From Scybalenecus merdavium (GTDB lineage Bacteria; Bacillota; Clostridia; Oscillospirales; Acutalibacteraceae): 64,000 nt of DNA. A program made the translations under genes and the position numbers. The notes under the pieces are model-generated. The model saw nothing but the letters and a program-made list of their open reading frames with translations. It had not been told where the DNA came from and ran no database searches. Below, one piece after another: positions 52,129 through 61,016 of this stretch (positions are counted from its first letter, which is position 1; the number at the start of each line of letters is the position of its first letter). The stretch is from assembly GCA_018714405.1 (NCBI GenBank), contig DVNM01000002.1, forward strand, positions 65,243-129,242, given 5' to 3'.

Positions 52129-52653
52129 ATGGGAACAGGCATTCTGGTTTGCGGTTTGAACGGCGCCGGAAAGAGCACGCTGGGAAAAGCGCTTGCTGAG
52201 AAGCTGCATTTTTATTTTATAGACGATGAAGAACTCTATTTTTCTAAAACAGATTCCGATTATATTTACGCTTCTCCCTGTACGCACGAAGAGGCTGAGA
52301 AACGGCTGTTTCATAAAATGCAAGCGCATGAAAATTTTGTCCTTGCTTCTGTAAAAGGCGACTACGGCGCGCTTTTTTATCCGTTTATCCAGTATACTAT
52401 ATGGATCGACACGCCGAAGGATATTCGTCTGCAACGAGTCAAAAATCGGTCTTTTCAAAAATTTGGCAGCAGAATCCTGCCCGGCGGAGATTTGTATGAA
52501 AAGGAAAAAACGTTTTTTGAATTTGTTTCCTCTAGAGAGAAAAATACAGTTGAAAAACAGCTTGGTAAATTAACTTGCCCTGTTATTAAAGTAGATGGAA
52601 TGAACTCGATTGAAAAAAATCTGGCTTTTATTCTAAAGCAAATGCATGTATGA
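52129..52653 (+). CDS. P-loop kinase-like protein
   Basis: A 174-residue protein with Walker A ILVCGLNGAGKSTLGKALAEKL and a lid-like basic segment near LQRVKNRSF. It resembles small adenylate/shikimate-kinase-like nucleotide-binding proteins, but I cannot name its substrate. ATG 52129 follows AAGGG; the GTG at 52108 overlapping the radA stop is an alternative start. Its stop overlaps the start of the broken acetyltransferase frame (ATGA). Confidence 0.72.
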   Translation: MGTGILVCGLNGAGKSTLGKALAEKLHFYFIDDEELYFSKTDSDYIYASPCTHEEAEKRLFHKMQAHENFVLASVKGDYGALFYPFIQYTIWIDTPKDIRLQRVKNRSFQKFGSRILPGGDLYEKEKTFFEFVSSREKNTVEKQLGKLTCPVIKVDGMNSIEKNLAFILKQMHV

Positions 52654-53142
52654 AAAATGCTATCCCGTACAGTAAATTCGATATGGAAATCAAACAGTTA
52701 ACCGATAATTTAGAAAAAAAGACGTGTGGCAAGAATCATTTTGGAAGCACTTCTGGAGTGGTTCCAAAAGTCAAAGGCGCGGGAAAAATATATTGCTGCC
52801 AGTACCAACAAAATATTTTTTGGCGCTTATGACAAAGAAAGACCTGTGGGATTTTTATATCTTAAAGAAACCAGTAAAGACACCGTGGAATTGTATGTTA
52901 TGGGTGTTTTAAAAGATTACCAGCGACAAGGTATTGGCCGGAATTTGTTCCAAAGTGCTGTACTCGCTGTACGTGAAATGGGCTTTTCTTTCATTCAAGT
53001 AAAGACAGTCCAAATGGGAAAATATGAACAGTATGACCGAACAAACAAGTTTTATCTTTCTTTAGGATTTAAAGAATTTGAAGTGTTCCCTACACTATGG
53101 AGTAAAAGAAACCCCTGTCAGATATACATTATGCGTTTATAA
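52650..53142 (+). pseudogene. GNAT acetyltransferase with a frameshift in an A7 run
   Basis: The ATG at 52650 overlaps the upstream stop and opens MKNAIPYSKFDMEIKQLTDNLEKK, then leaves frame at the A7 tract 52714-52720. In the next frame RVARIILEALLEWFQ continues to a full GNAT domain ending at 53142, with GVLKDYQRQGIGRNLFQSAV (acetyl-CoA loop) and TNKFYLSLGFKEFEVFP. With one A less, the gene reads as one protein of about 163 residues. Possible meanings are a real mutation, slippage during transcription, or a sequencing error. The second frame could start at GTG 52726, without a good binding site. Confidence 0.75.
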
Positions 53143-53165
53143 TTTTATAAATCGTTTAAAAGCAG

Positions 53166-53197
53166 AAAAAGAGTGTGACCAAAGTCACACTCTTTTT
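53166..53197. terminator. Bidirectional terminator
   Basis: A perfect 14-bp stem, AAAAAGAGTGTGAC/GTCACACTCTTTTT, with loop CAAA. It lies between the GNAT gene and the convergent dapB. Confidence 0.92.
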
Positions 53198-53210
53198 GTA
53201 CATCATGATT

Positions 53211-53963
53211 TTAACCGATCAGGTCTTTCATAGAATAGAGACCGGCCGGTTTGCCGCACATGAACATGGCTGCGTTTACAGCGCCTACGGCAAACAGTTC
53301 TTTGCTGCGTGCCGAATGGGAAAGGGTGATGATCTCATCACGGCCGGCAAAAATGATTTCATGTTCACCGACAATTGTACCGCCGCGCACGGCATGCAGG
53401 CCAATTTCGTCTTTGGTGCGTTTTTGGCGCTTGGCGTGACGGTCGTACTCGTAATGCATCGGGTGGTCCTCCACCTCGCAGATCGCATCCGCCAGCATCA
53501 GCGCCGTGCCGCTCGGTGCGTCGATCTTTTGGTTATGGTGCTTTTCGATGATCTCAATATCAAAATCATCGCCCAGGATCTTTGCGGCCGTCTTGGCCAG
53601 TTCGGCCAAAAGATTAATACCAAGGCTCATATTGTAGGTAAAGAACACGGCCGTGTTTTCAGATGCGGCGCGGATCGCTTCTTTTTGTTCATCCGAATAA
53701 CCCGTTGTACCGATTACAAGCGGAATGTTCTTTTCCTGCGCATAGGCGAGCAGATCGGGCAAAACGGCTGGGTTTGAAAAGTCAATGATAACGTCTACAT
53801 CTTCCTTGCACTGCGCGATCGTTTTGTAAACGGGGTACATATCGTTCGGTGTGTCGTTAAAATCCACACCGGCGACAACTTCTGCATTTTCACGGTCGCA
53901 GATCAGGCCGGTGATGACCTTGCCCATTTTTCCGTTGCAGCCGCTGATCAGAACTTTTGTCAT
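53211..53963 (-). CDS. dapB: 4-hydroxy-tetrahydrodipicolinate reductase
   Basis: A 250-residue enzyme of lysine and diaminopimelate synthesis. Seen: VLISGCNGKMGKVITGLI (NAD(P)-binding), VDVIIDFSNPAVLPDLL, VIGTTGYSDEQ, and EIIEKHHNQKIDAPSGTAL (substrate-binding). Last gene of the asd-dapA-dapB operon, 35 bases after dapA. Confidence 0.96.
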   Translation of the reverse strand: MTKVLISGCNGKMGKVITGLICDRENAEVVAGVDFNDTPNDMYPVYKTIAQCKEDVDVIIDFSNPAVLPDLLAYAQEKNIPLVIGTTGYSDEQKEAIRAASENTAVFFTYNMSLGINLLAELAKTAAKILGDDFDIEIIEKHHNQKIDAPSGTALMLADAICEVEDHPMHYEYDRHAKRQKRTKDEIGLHAVRGGTIVGEHEIIFAGRDEIITLSHSARSKELFAVGAVNAAMFMCGKPAGLYSMKDLIG

Positions 53964-53998
53964 GGAAACTTCCTCTTTCTTACAAACTTACAAAATAC

Positions 53999-54889
53999 TT
54001 ACTGGATCAAACCGTATTTCTTCATCACATCAGCCAGGTGCGCCTTGTTTGCCTCGCTCATTTCATAAAGCGGCAAACGGCAGGGACCGGCTTCAAAACC
54101 GGTCAGATTCAGCGCTTCCTTGACCGGAATCGGGTTTACATCACAGAACAGGGCGTTTGCAAGCTCCAGATATTTGGCCTGCAGAGCGGTCGACTTAGCG
54201 GCGTCGCCGTCGAGATAAGCCTGCACAATGTCGTGTGTTTCCTGCGGCATAACGTTAGAAAGTACCGAAATGACGCCTTTGCCGCCGCAGGCGAGGATCG
54301 GTGTGATCTGATCGTCGTTGCCGCTCCAGATGTTCAGCTCATCGCCGCAAAGCGCATGGATCTTCATGATTTGGGAAATGTTGCCGCTGGCTTCTTTTAC
54401 ACCGTTTACAAGCGGGTGCTTAGAAAGCTCCAGCGCCGTATCCGGCAGAATGTTCACGCCGGTTCTGGAAGGCACGTTGTAAAGAATGACCGGCTTATCC
54501 ACAGCGTCGGCAATAGCGGTAAAATGTGCCACAAGACCGCGCTGCGAAGTTTTGTTGTAGTAGGGGGTGACCAGCAAAACTGCGTCTGCGCCAAGGCTGC
54601 AGGCCTCTTTGGAAAGGTCGATCGCGTAGGCCGTGTCGTTGCTGCCGGTACCGGCGATCACCGGCACGCGGCCGGCTGTGTAATCAATGCAGCACTTAAT
54701 GACTTCGCGGTGTTCCTCATCTGTTAACGTAGAAGATTCACCGGTCGTGCCGCAGATGATAATAGCGTCTGTGTGGTTGTTGATCTGAAAATCGATCAGC
54801 TTCTTTAAAGCATCGTAATTTACGCTGCCGTCTTCATACATTGGCGTAACAATGGCTACGCCTGCACCTGTAAATATTGGCTTTTTCAT
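53999..54889 (-). CDS. dapA: 4-hydroxy-tetrahydrodipicolinate synthase
   Basis: A 296-residue aldolase that condenses pyruvate with aspartate semialdehyde. Seen: IICGTTGESSTLTDEEH, LLVTPYYNKTSQRGL (Tyr), LYNVPSRTGVNI and NGVKEASGN with the Schiff-base lysine. In a spore former its product also feeds dipicolinic acid. GGAGATAG precedes the ATG at 54889. Confidence 0.96.
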   Translation of the reverse strand: MKKPIFTGAGVAIVTPMYEDGSVNYDALKKLIDFQINNHTDAIIICGTTGESSTLTDEEHREVIKCCIDYTAGRVPVIAGTGSNDTAYAIDLSKEACSLGADAVLLVTPYYNKTSQRGLVAHFTAIADAVDKPVILYNVPSRTGVNILPDTALELSKHPLVNGVKEASGNISQIMKIHALCGDELNIWSGNDDQITPILACGGKGVISVLSNVMPQETHDIVQAYLDGDAAKSTALQAKYLELANALFCDVNPIPVKEALNLTGFEAGPCRLPLYEMSEANKAHLADVMKKYGLIQ

Positions 54890-54908
54890 CTATCTCTATC
54901 TCCTTATG

Positions 54909-55994
54909 TTAGTCAAAATAGCCTTCTGCAGCAAGCAGCTCAGCGAGCAGCACTGCGCCGCCGGCCGCGCCGCGCAGCGTGTTGTGGCTCAGGCAAACAA
55001 ACTTGTAGTCGTACTGCGTATCTTCTCTGAGACGGCCGATCGAAATGGCCATGCCGTTTTCAAGCATTCTTTCCGATTTGATCTGCGGTCTGTCCGGTTC
55101 CGTAAAGTAATTCAGGAACTGTTTCGGCGCGCTAGGCAGCTCAAGCTGCTGCGGACGGCCTTTAAAGCTTTTCCAGACCTCGATCATCTGTTCGGCCGTG
55201 GGTTTCTTTTCAAAGTTTACAAAAACAGCTCCAAGATGGCCGTTGCTGACGGGAACACGGATGCACTGCGCCGTGAAATTCGGCTTGCCGGCCGGTTTGA
55301 TCACGCCGTCTTCCACCTTGCCCCAGATCTTCAGCGGCTCTTTTTCGCTCTTCTCTTCTTCGCCGCCGATGTAGGGGATAACGTTGTCGATCATTTCGGG
55401 CCAGGTGTCAAACGTTTTTCCGGCGCCGGAAATGGCCTGGTATGTGCACACCAAAACGTCTTTTACGCCAAATTCCTCATGCAGCGGATAAAGGGCGGGC
55501 ACATAGCTCTGCAGCGAGCAGTTGGACTTAACGGCAATAAAGCCGCGTTTTGTGCCAAGGCGTTTTCTTTGGTCGGGGATCACATGGATGTGCTCGGCGT
55601 TCAGTTCCGGCACGACCATCGGTACGTCCGGTGTAAAGCGGTGCGCCGAGTTGTTGGAAACGACAGGGCATTCGTGCTTTGCGTAAGCCTCTTCCAGTGC
55701 TTTGATCTCATCTTTCTTCATATCTACGGCGCAGAATACAAAATCGACCATAGACGTGATCTTTTCAATATCGTTCGTGGCGTCCAGCACAGTCAGATCA
55801 GCAGCTTTGGCAGGGATCTGCGTGTCCATGCACCATTTCTTGGCAACTGCTTCTTTGTAAGGTTTGCCGGCGCTTCTTGCACTGGCTGCCAGGCAGACCA
55901 GATCGAACCACGGGTGCTCGGCAAGCAGGGTAACAAACCTTTGTCCCACCATGCCGGTTGCGCCTACGACGCCGACTTTAAATTTTTTTGTCAT
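54909..55994 (-). CDS. asd: Aspartate-semialdehyde dehydrogenase
   Basis: A 361-residue NADP-dependent enzyme that makes aspartate semialdehyde. Seen: KVGVVGATGMVGQRFVTLL, the active-site cysteine in AVKSNCSLQSYVPAL, and QAISGAGKTFDTWPEM. The length and motifs fit the archaeal/fungal-type subgroup rather than the shorter enterobacterial form. AGGAGG precedes ATG 55994. The 160 bases upstream hold no recognisable lysine riboswitch and only a weak -10 (TATTAT). Confidence 0.94.
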   Translation of the reverse strand: MTKKFKVGVVGATGMVGQRFVTLLAEHPWFDLVCLAASARSAGKPYKEAVAKKWCMDTQIPAKAADLTVLDATNDIEKITSMVDFVFCAVDMKKDEIKALEEAYAKHECPVVSNNSAHRFTPDVPMVVPELNAEHIHVIPDQRKRLGTKRGFIAVKSNCSLQSYVPALYPLHEEFGVKDVLVCTYQAISGAGKTFDTWPEMIDNVIPYIGGEEEKSEKEPLKIWGKVEDGVIKPAGKPNFTAQCIRVPVSNGHLGAVFVNFEKKPTAEQMIEVWKSFKGRPQQLELPSAPKQFLNYFTEPDRPQIKSERMLENGMAISIGRLREDTQYDYKFVCLSHNTLRGAAGGAVLLAELLAAEGYFD

Positions 55995-56077
55995 TGTTGG
56001 ACCTCCTAAAAAACACTTGTATTCAAACTGTGTTTAGAATATAATAGATGTTGCGCGAACACAGACGGCAACAAGTT

Positions 56078-56105
56078 TTGTTTAAATAATCATATCACTT
56101 ATACT
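56078..56105 (+). promoter_or_regulatory. Probable promoter for queA-tgt
   Basis: TTGTTT, 16 bp, TATACT in an AT-rich stretch. The leader to ATG 56163 is about 50 bases. Confidence 0.45.
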
Positions 56106-56162
56106 ATATATATGTCAATTGTTAATTTAGGTTAAATTTCGCTGATATGTGGTGAAAAGTTT

Positions 56163-57185
56163 ATGAAAACATCTGATTTTTTTTATGATTTACCCGAAGA
56201 ACTGATTGCACAGACACCGGTTGAACCAAGGGATGCCTCACGCCTTATGGTGCTCAATAAAGCGACCGGCGCCATGCAGCATGTGCATTTTTATGACATT
56301 GTGCAGTATTTGCACCCGGGCGACTGCCTGATTTTAAACGATACACGCGTTATACCCGCCCGCATCTACGGCACCAAGGATACAGGTGCGACCGTTGAAT
56401 TTTTATTGCTGAAGCAGGTGGAGCAGGATCTTTGGGAATGCCTCGCGGGCCCGGGCCGCAAGGCCAAAGAGGGGAGTCATTTTACTTTTGGCGGCGGTAT
56501 CCTGCAGGGCACGGTGGAAAGTGTGCTGGAAAACGGCAACCGCCTGCTTCGCTTTACATATGAGGGCAACATCTACGCCGTGCTCGACCAGATCGGGCAA
56601 ATGCCTTTGCCGCCGTATATCAAAGAAAAACTGGAAAATCAGGAGCGCTACCAAACGGTTTATGCACGCGAGCTTGGTTCTGCCGCAGCGCCGACGGCCG
56701 GCCTGCATTTTACGCCCGAGCTTCTGGAAAAGATCCGCGCCAAAGGCGTTGAAATCGGCTATGTGACGCTGCATGTTGGCCTCGGTACATTTCGGCCGGT
56801 TAAGGCAGAAAACATCGAAAACCACTTAATGCACACAGAGCACTACCATATGCCGCAGGAAACGGCCGATATGATCAACCGTGTTAAGGCATCCGGCGGC
56901 CGTGTGATCTCGGTCGGCACGACTTCCTGCCGTACACTGGAAAGCGTGGCGGCCAAAAACGGCAAAATCTGCGAGGACGACGACGATACCTCTATTTTTA
57001 TTTACCCCGGTTATGAATTTAAATGCATTGATGCACTGATCACGAATTTCCATTTGCCGGAAAGCACGCTGATCATGCTGGTCAGCGCACTGGCAGGCCG
57101 CGAGCATATTTTAAACGCCTATAAAACAGCCGTGGAGATGCGCTACCGCTTTTTCTCGTTTGGCGACGCCATGTTTATCTGCTGA
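56163..57185 (+). CDS. queA: tRNA preQ1(34) S-adenosylmethionine ribosyltransferase-isomerase
   Basis: A 340-residue enzyme that adds the ribosyl part of SAM to preQ1 in tRNA to form epoxyqueuosine. Seen: DLPEELIAQTPVEPRDASRLMVL, LNDTRVIPARIYG, AAPTAGLHFTPELL, HVGLGTFRPV and LITNFHLPESTLIMLVSA. Length is normal. Site GGTGAAAAG. It forms an operon with tgt. Confidence 0.97.
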   Translation: MKTSDFFYDLPEELIAQTPVEPRDASRLMVLNKATGAMQHVHFYDIVQYLHPGDCLILNDTRVIPARIYGTKDTGATVEFLLLKQVEQDLWECLAGPGRKAKEGSHFTFGGGILQGTVESVLENGNRLLRFTYEGNIYAVLDQIGQMPLPPYIKEKLENQERYQTVYARELGSAAAPTAGLHFTPELLEKIRAKGVEIGYVTLHVGLGTFRPVKAENIENHLMHTEHYHMPQETADMINRVKASGGRVISVGTTSCRTLESVAAKNGKICEDDDDTSIFIYPGYEFKCIDALITNFHLPESTLIMLVSALAGREHILNAYKTAVEMRYRFFSFGDAMFIC

Positions 57186-57196
57186 GAGGTTAAATA

Positions 57197-58327
57197 ATGT
57201 TTAAAGTAATTTCAAAAGAAAATAACGCGCGCCGCGGCGTGTTTGAAACGGTGCACGGTACAGTGCAGACGCCGGCGTTTATGAACGTGGCTACAGCGGC
57301 AGCCATTAAAGGCGGCTTGTCTACATTTGATTTAAAGGATGTTGGCTGCCAGGTCATGCTTTGCAACACATACCACCTGCATGTGCGCCCGTCGGACACG
57401 CTGATTTATGAATTGGGCGGTCTGCACCGCTTCACCAACTGGGACCGGCCGATTTTAACAGACAGCGGCGGTTTTCAGGTGTTTTCACTGGCATCCCTGC
57501 GCCAGATTCGCGAGGAAGGCGTTACGTTCCACTCACATGTAGACGGCCGTAAAATCTTTATGGGACCGGAGGAGAGCATGCGCATCCAGTCTCATCTGGG
57601 CTCTACGATCGCTATGGCTTTTGACGAATGTGTTCAAAATCCGGCTCCTTATGCATATGCAAAAGACTCCTGCGCGCGCACGACGCGCTGGCTGGAACGC
57701 TGCAAGGCAGAAATGGAAAAGCTCAACGCGCAGTCAGACACTATTAATAAGAATCAGCTGCTTTTCGGCATCAACCAGGGCTGTACCTTTGATGATCTGC
57801 GTATTGCCCACGCCAAGGACATTGCGTCACTTGGCTTGGACGGTTATGCCATTGGGGGACTTGCAGTAGGGGAGCCGAAAGAAGATATGTACCGCATTAT
57901 ATCGGCTGTTGAGCCTTATCTGCCGCAGGACAAGCCGCGTTATCTGATGGGTGTCGGCACGCCGGGCAATATTTTAGAGGGCGTCAGCCGCGGCGTAGAT
58001 CTGTTTGACTGTGTTATGCCCACAAGAAATGCCAGACACGGCCATTTGTTTACGAAAAATGGTATTATCAACATCAACAACGCAAAATATGCGAAAGATA
58101 CGCACCCGATCGATGAGACCTGCAGCTGCAGCACATGCCGCAACCATTCGCGCGCCTATGTGCGTCATTTGCTGAAAAGCGGCGAAATGCTTGGCATGCG
58201 CCTGGCTGTGATCCACAATCTGCATTTTTATAACCACATGATGGAGGAGATACGCGAAGCACTGGAAAACGGCTCTTTTGCAGATTATAAAAATGAATAT
58301 TGTGTAAAGCTTGATACGCGTATATAA
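57197..58327 (+). CDS. tgt: tRNA-guanine transglycosylase
   Basis: A 376-residue enzyme that swaps G34 for preQ1 in tRNAs for Asp, Asn, His and Tyr. Seen: TDSGGFQVFSL (catalytic Asp), FGINQGCTFDDLR, YAIGGLAVGEPK, DCVMPTRNARHG (nucleophile region) and the zinc site CSCSTCRNHSRAYVRHL. Site GAGAGG before ATG 57197, 11 bases after queA. Confidence 0.97.
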   Translation: MFKVISKENNARRGVFETVHGTVQTPAFMNVATAAAIKGGLSTFDLKDVGCQVMLCNTYHLHVRPSDTLIYELGGLHRFTNWDRPILTDSGGFQVFSLASLRQIREEGVTFHSHVDGRKIFMGPEESMRIQSHLGSTIAMAFDECVQNPAPYAYAKDSCARTTRWLERCKAEMEKLNAQSDTINKNQLLFGINQGCTFDDLRIAHAKDIASLGLDGYAIGGLAVGEPKEDMYRIISAVEPYLPQDKPRYLMGVGTPGNILEGVSRGVDLFDCVMPTRNARHGHLFTKNGIININNAKYAKDTHPIDETCSCSTCRNHSRAYVRHLLKSGEMLGMRLAVIHNLHFYNHMMEEIREALENGSFADYKNEYCVKLDTRI

Positions 58328-58334
58328 AAAATGC

Positions 58335-58363
58335 TTGCAAATTTATGCAGTTTAATTTATAAT
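58335..58363 (+). promoter_or_regulatory. Sigma-A promoter for yajC
   Basis: TTGCAA, 17 bp, perfect TATAAT, directly after the tgt stop. Confidence 0.75.
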
Positions 58364-58395
58364 AAATGAGCATTTAATTCGGGAGGATTTACCAA

Positions 58396-58866
58396 ATGTT
58401 TGATTTTTTTAATTTTATTAACCTGAGTCTCACTTCGTCTGCTGCTTCCGGCGCAGAAGGTTCCGCGGCAAGCAGCTCCTCGTTCATCATTGTTATTATT
58501 CTGATGTTCGTGGTCATGTATTTCTTTATGATCCGTCCGCAGAAAAAGCGTGAAAAGGCGGAACAGGAAATGCGCAATTCCCTTGAGATCGGTGACGAGA
58601 TCATCACAATCGGCGGCATTGTCGGCCGTGTTGTTACGATCAAGGACGACGAAGTTGTGATCGAGACCGGCGCAGACAGAAACAAAATGCGCATTCTGCG
58701 TTCTGCTATCAACACCAATAAGACCAAGATGGAGCAGCAGAGAAAAGAGGTTGAAGCTGCACGTCAGGCTGCCAAAGAGAAAAAAGAGCAGAAAAAGAAA
58801 AAATCTCTTTCCGGCAAAGGCGACAAAGCGGAAAAAACAGAAGAGAAAAAAGAAGAAACCAAATAA
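58396..58866 (+). CDS. yajC: Preprotein translocase subunit YajC
   Basis: A 156-residue accessory membrane subunit of the Sec translocase. Seen: one membrane segment (residues about 35-52, FIIVIILMFVVMYFFM) followed at once by IRPQKKREKAEQEM, then GDEIITIGGIVGRVV and a long Lys/Glu-rich tail. The tail is longer than in most YajC proteins. GGGAGG precedes ATG 58396. Confidence 0.95.
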   Translation: MFDFFNFINLSLTSSAASGAEGSAASSSSFIIVIILMFVVMYFFMIRPQKKREKAEQEMRNSLEIGDEIITIGGIVGRVVTIKDDEVVIETGADRNKMRILRSAINTNKTKMEQQRKEVEAARQAAKEKKEQKKKKSLSGKGDKAEKTEEKKEETK

Positions 58867-58890
58867 TTTACCGGCATATTTAAAAACGAG

Positions 58891-58926
58891 CCCCCATATC
58901 TATCTAGTAGATATGGGGGTTTTTTT
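58891..58926 (+). terminator. Terminator after yajC, abutting the next start codon
   Basis: A perfect 12-bp stem, CCCCCATATCTA/TAGATATGGGGG, with a 5-nt loop and T7. The ATG of the next gene is the next base, and the GGGGG of the stem is its only ribosome binding site. Confidence 0.85.
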
Positions 58927-59325
58927 ATGCCGAAAATCAAAATCAGTTCCAAGTCCTTTTTTGTAAAACTGATCATTACAGATTTGACGGTGCAGCTTGT
59001 TTGTGTACTCGGCTTTTCCGCTGCCATCAGCATATGTGCATATTTTGCAGATATAAAAATGGAGCTCGTGTATAATACGGCTTATCTAATTTTGGCGGCT
59101 GCGGCTTTTTTATCGGCGCTTTTTGTAGCGGCACGCGTAAAAAGCCACGGCCTTTTGGTGGGCATATTCTGCCAGATACCATTGATGCTCTATATTTGCA
59201 TCAGCTATTTTGCCCAACCGCAAAACGCCGTGCACCTTTTGATAAAACTGGCTGTTTTGATCGTATTCGGCGCGGTCGGCGGTGCAGTCGGAATCAACAA
59301 AAAGAAAAAGTATAAGGTGAAATAA
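58927..59325 (+). CDS. TIGR04086 family membrane protein
   Basis: A 132-residue membrane protein with four hydrophobic segments and a basic tail (NKKKKYKVK). It fits the TIGR04086 family, which often sits beside yajC in clostridia; role unknown. The ATG at 58927 directly follows the yajC terminator U-tract. It ends exactly one base before the spoIIM start codon. Confidence 0.8.
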   Translation: MPKIKISSKSFFVKLIITDLTVQLVCVLGFSAAISICAYFADIKMELVYNTAYLILAAAAFLSALFVAARVKSHGLLVGIFCQIPLMLYICISYFAQPQNAVHLLIKLAVLIVFGAVGGAVGINKKKKYKVK

Positions 59326-59913
59326 TTGAAAAAGAAATTTTCCGAAGCAATTATCAATAATCAGATTGTGATCATTGTTTTTGTTATTTACGTTTTCGGT
59401 CTGATTGCCGGTTCGGTTTGCTATAACAGCATCGATTCCGAATCGGTTAAAGCTGTGACGGACGAATTGCTGTCTTTTAAGCAAAAAACATTTACACAGC
59501 AGCTTGTCAATGACCTTTGTCTGAATATGACAATGTATTTTCTTACGTTTATTTTTGGACTTTGCTGCATCGGCCTGCCGGCTGTGTCGCTGATGCCTTT
59601 TTTGATCGGCATTATCAACTCCGTAAAAATATCTTATTTTTATTTAAACTACGGTACAAAAGGCATTGGTTACACGCTGCTGATGATTTTGCCGGGTGCA
59701 TCCATGTTTGTGGCGGTATCCGTCTTAAGTGCATGCGACGGCATAGATATGAGCCGCGTTTTATTCAAAGCGGCTTTTCGCGGTGGTTCGTTCGACAAAA
59801 GCCTGGCGTTTCAATATTTAAAAGAGTTTTTATTTTTCGGCATTGCGACCATTGTGATTTCTGTTTTAAACGCACTTTTGACCACATCCCTGAGTTCTAT
59901 TATTGCGCTGTAA
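59326..59913 (+). CDS. spoIIM: Stage II sporulation protein M
   Basis: A 195-residue membrane protein of the mother-cell engulfment complex (SpoIIDMP). Seen: five or so hydrophobic segments, with GLCCIGLPAVSLMPFLIGIINSV and YGTKGIGYTLLMILPGASMFVAVSVLSA typical of the SpoIIM/DUF95 family. The start is TTG 59326, directly after the preceding stop. Neighbouring xerD recalls the Bacillus map position. Confidence 0.88.
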   Translation: MKKKFSEAIINNQIVIIVFVIYVFGLIAGSVCYNSIDSESVKAVTDELLSFKQKTFTQQLVNDLCLNMTMYFLTFIFGLCCIGLPAVSLMPFLIGIINSVKISYFYLNYGTKGIGYTLLMILPGASMFVAVSVLSACDGIDMSRVLFKAAFRGGSFDKSLAFQYLKEFLFFGIATIVISVLNALLTTSLSSIIAL

Positions 59914-59931
59914 AACGAAAAGGGGAGTGCG

Positions 59932-60906
59932 TTATTTTTTCATTTTTTCCTTGGAAAGCGGGTTGGAGCGAATGGCCTTTTGCACAGCGTCGTCCGCAAT
60001 ATGCGTGTAGATTTCAGTCGTTCCGAGATTTTCATGGCCAAGAATCTTTTTGAGCACCAGCAGATCCACATGACCCTGACGGTACATAAGCGTAGCCGCT
60101 GTGTGGCGCAATTTATGCACAGACAAGCCGCGGTTACCAAGGCCGGCTTTATCTAAATACATATATACAAGGTGCTGCACAGTTTTCGGGCTGATTCGGT
60201 TATTGCGGCTGCTTAAAAAAAGCGCACGGTCTTTTACACCTTCGCGCGGCCGCACTTTCATGTAAGCAGCAACGGCATTGATACAGGCCTGATTCAAATA
60301 GATCATACGTTCTTTGTTGCCTTTACCGGTTATGACCAGCGCACCGTCGTCACGAATGTCATTGTAGTTAATGGACACAAGTTCAGAAAGTCGAAGGCCA
60401 CAATTTAGAAACAATGTAATAATGGCATAGTCGCGCTCTTTGTATTTGCCGTCAATGACACTAAGCAGTTTCTCACTTTCTTCTAAAGTCAAAAATTTGG
60501 GCTGGCTTTTCTTGATTTTCGGCGTATCCAGCGTTTTCATGGGATTTTCGTTCAAATAACCGCATTTTTCACAAATATAGTAATAAAAGCGTCGAATGGC
60601 GATCACTTTGCGTGCACGCGTAGCTTCATTGTTGTGGCGCTCATTTTTACAATAGATCAAATACATATAAGCGTCATTTAATTTAACGCAACGCAGAAAA
60701 TCAAGATCGATATCGCGCAGATCGATTTGATCATCCGGCAGATCGTTTGGCAGCATTTGCTTTTGACGTTTTACATATCTAAAGAATGTACGAAGATCGC
60801 TGGCGTATTCTAAAACCGTCAATTCGGATTGGCCTTTGACTGCTTCCAGGTATGTCAAGTATTCCTGGACAAGCTCCGGCAAGGCCGTTATTTCTGATTT
60901 TTTCAA
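59932..60906 (-). CDS. Tyrosine recombinase, XerD-like
   Basis: A 324-residue site-specific recombinase, probably the chromosomal Xer protein that resolves chromosome dimers. Seen: an N-terminal core-binding domain (residues 10-110), then LNCGLRLSELVSINY (Arg), GKGNKERMIYL (Lys), SVHKLRHTAATLMY (HxxR) and LGHENLGTTEIYTHI (His, Tyr). TTG 60906 follows AAAGGGGAG and is preferred to ATG 60930, which has no site. Proximity to spoIIM supports XerD. Its upstream region is occupied by palindromic sites of an inserted element. Confidence 0.88.
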   Translation of the reverse strand: MKKSEITALPELVQEYLTYLEAVKGQSELTVLEYASDLRTFFRYVKRQKQMLPNDLPDDQIDLRDIDLDFLRCVKLNDAYMYLIYCKNERHNNEATRARKVIAIRRFYYYICEKCGYLNENPMKTLDTPKIKKSQPKFLTLEESEKLLSVIDGKYKERDYAIITLFLNCGLRLSELVSINYNDIRDDGALVITGKGNKERMIYLNQACINAVAAYMKVRPREGVKDRALFLSSRNNRISPKTVQHLVYMYLDKAGLGNRGLSVHKLRHTAATLMYRQGHVDLLVLKKILGHENLGTTEIYTHIADDAVQKAIRSNPLSKEKMKK

Positions 60907-60921
60907 TTTCAGCTCCCCTTT

Positions 60922-60949
60922 ATTATACAAAACATTTATTTTGTATAAT
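60922..60949. repeat. dif-like palindromic site 1
   Basis: Perfect 11-bp arms, ATTATACAAAA and TTTTGTATAAT, flank the 6-bp spacer CATTTA, an 11-6-11 layout like Xer sites. It lies 16 bases before the xerD start codon. A -10-like TATAAT on the minus strand is part of the left arm. Confidence 0.8.
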
Positions 60950-61016
60950 TGCCTTTTGCGAAAAACGCAAGCGGCAATTAACCGCGACTACCGACACCTG
61001 ACCTTTGCCAACCTGT

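Noticed and set aside
54852..56009. 385-codon plus-strand frame across asd
   Set aside because: Shadow of asd; composition is typical of an antisense frame.
55995..56162. Possible lysine riboswitch upstream of asd-dapA-dapB
   Set aside because: The intergenic space is about 165 bases, shared with queA, and none of the conserved lysine-riboswitch pairing or a terminator is visible.
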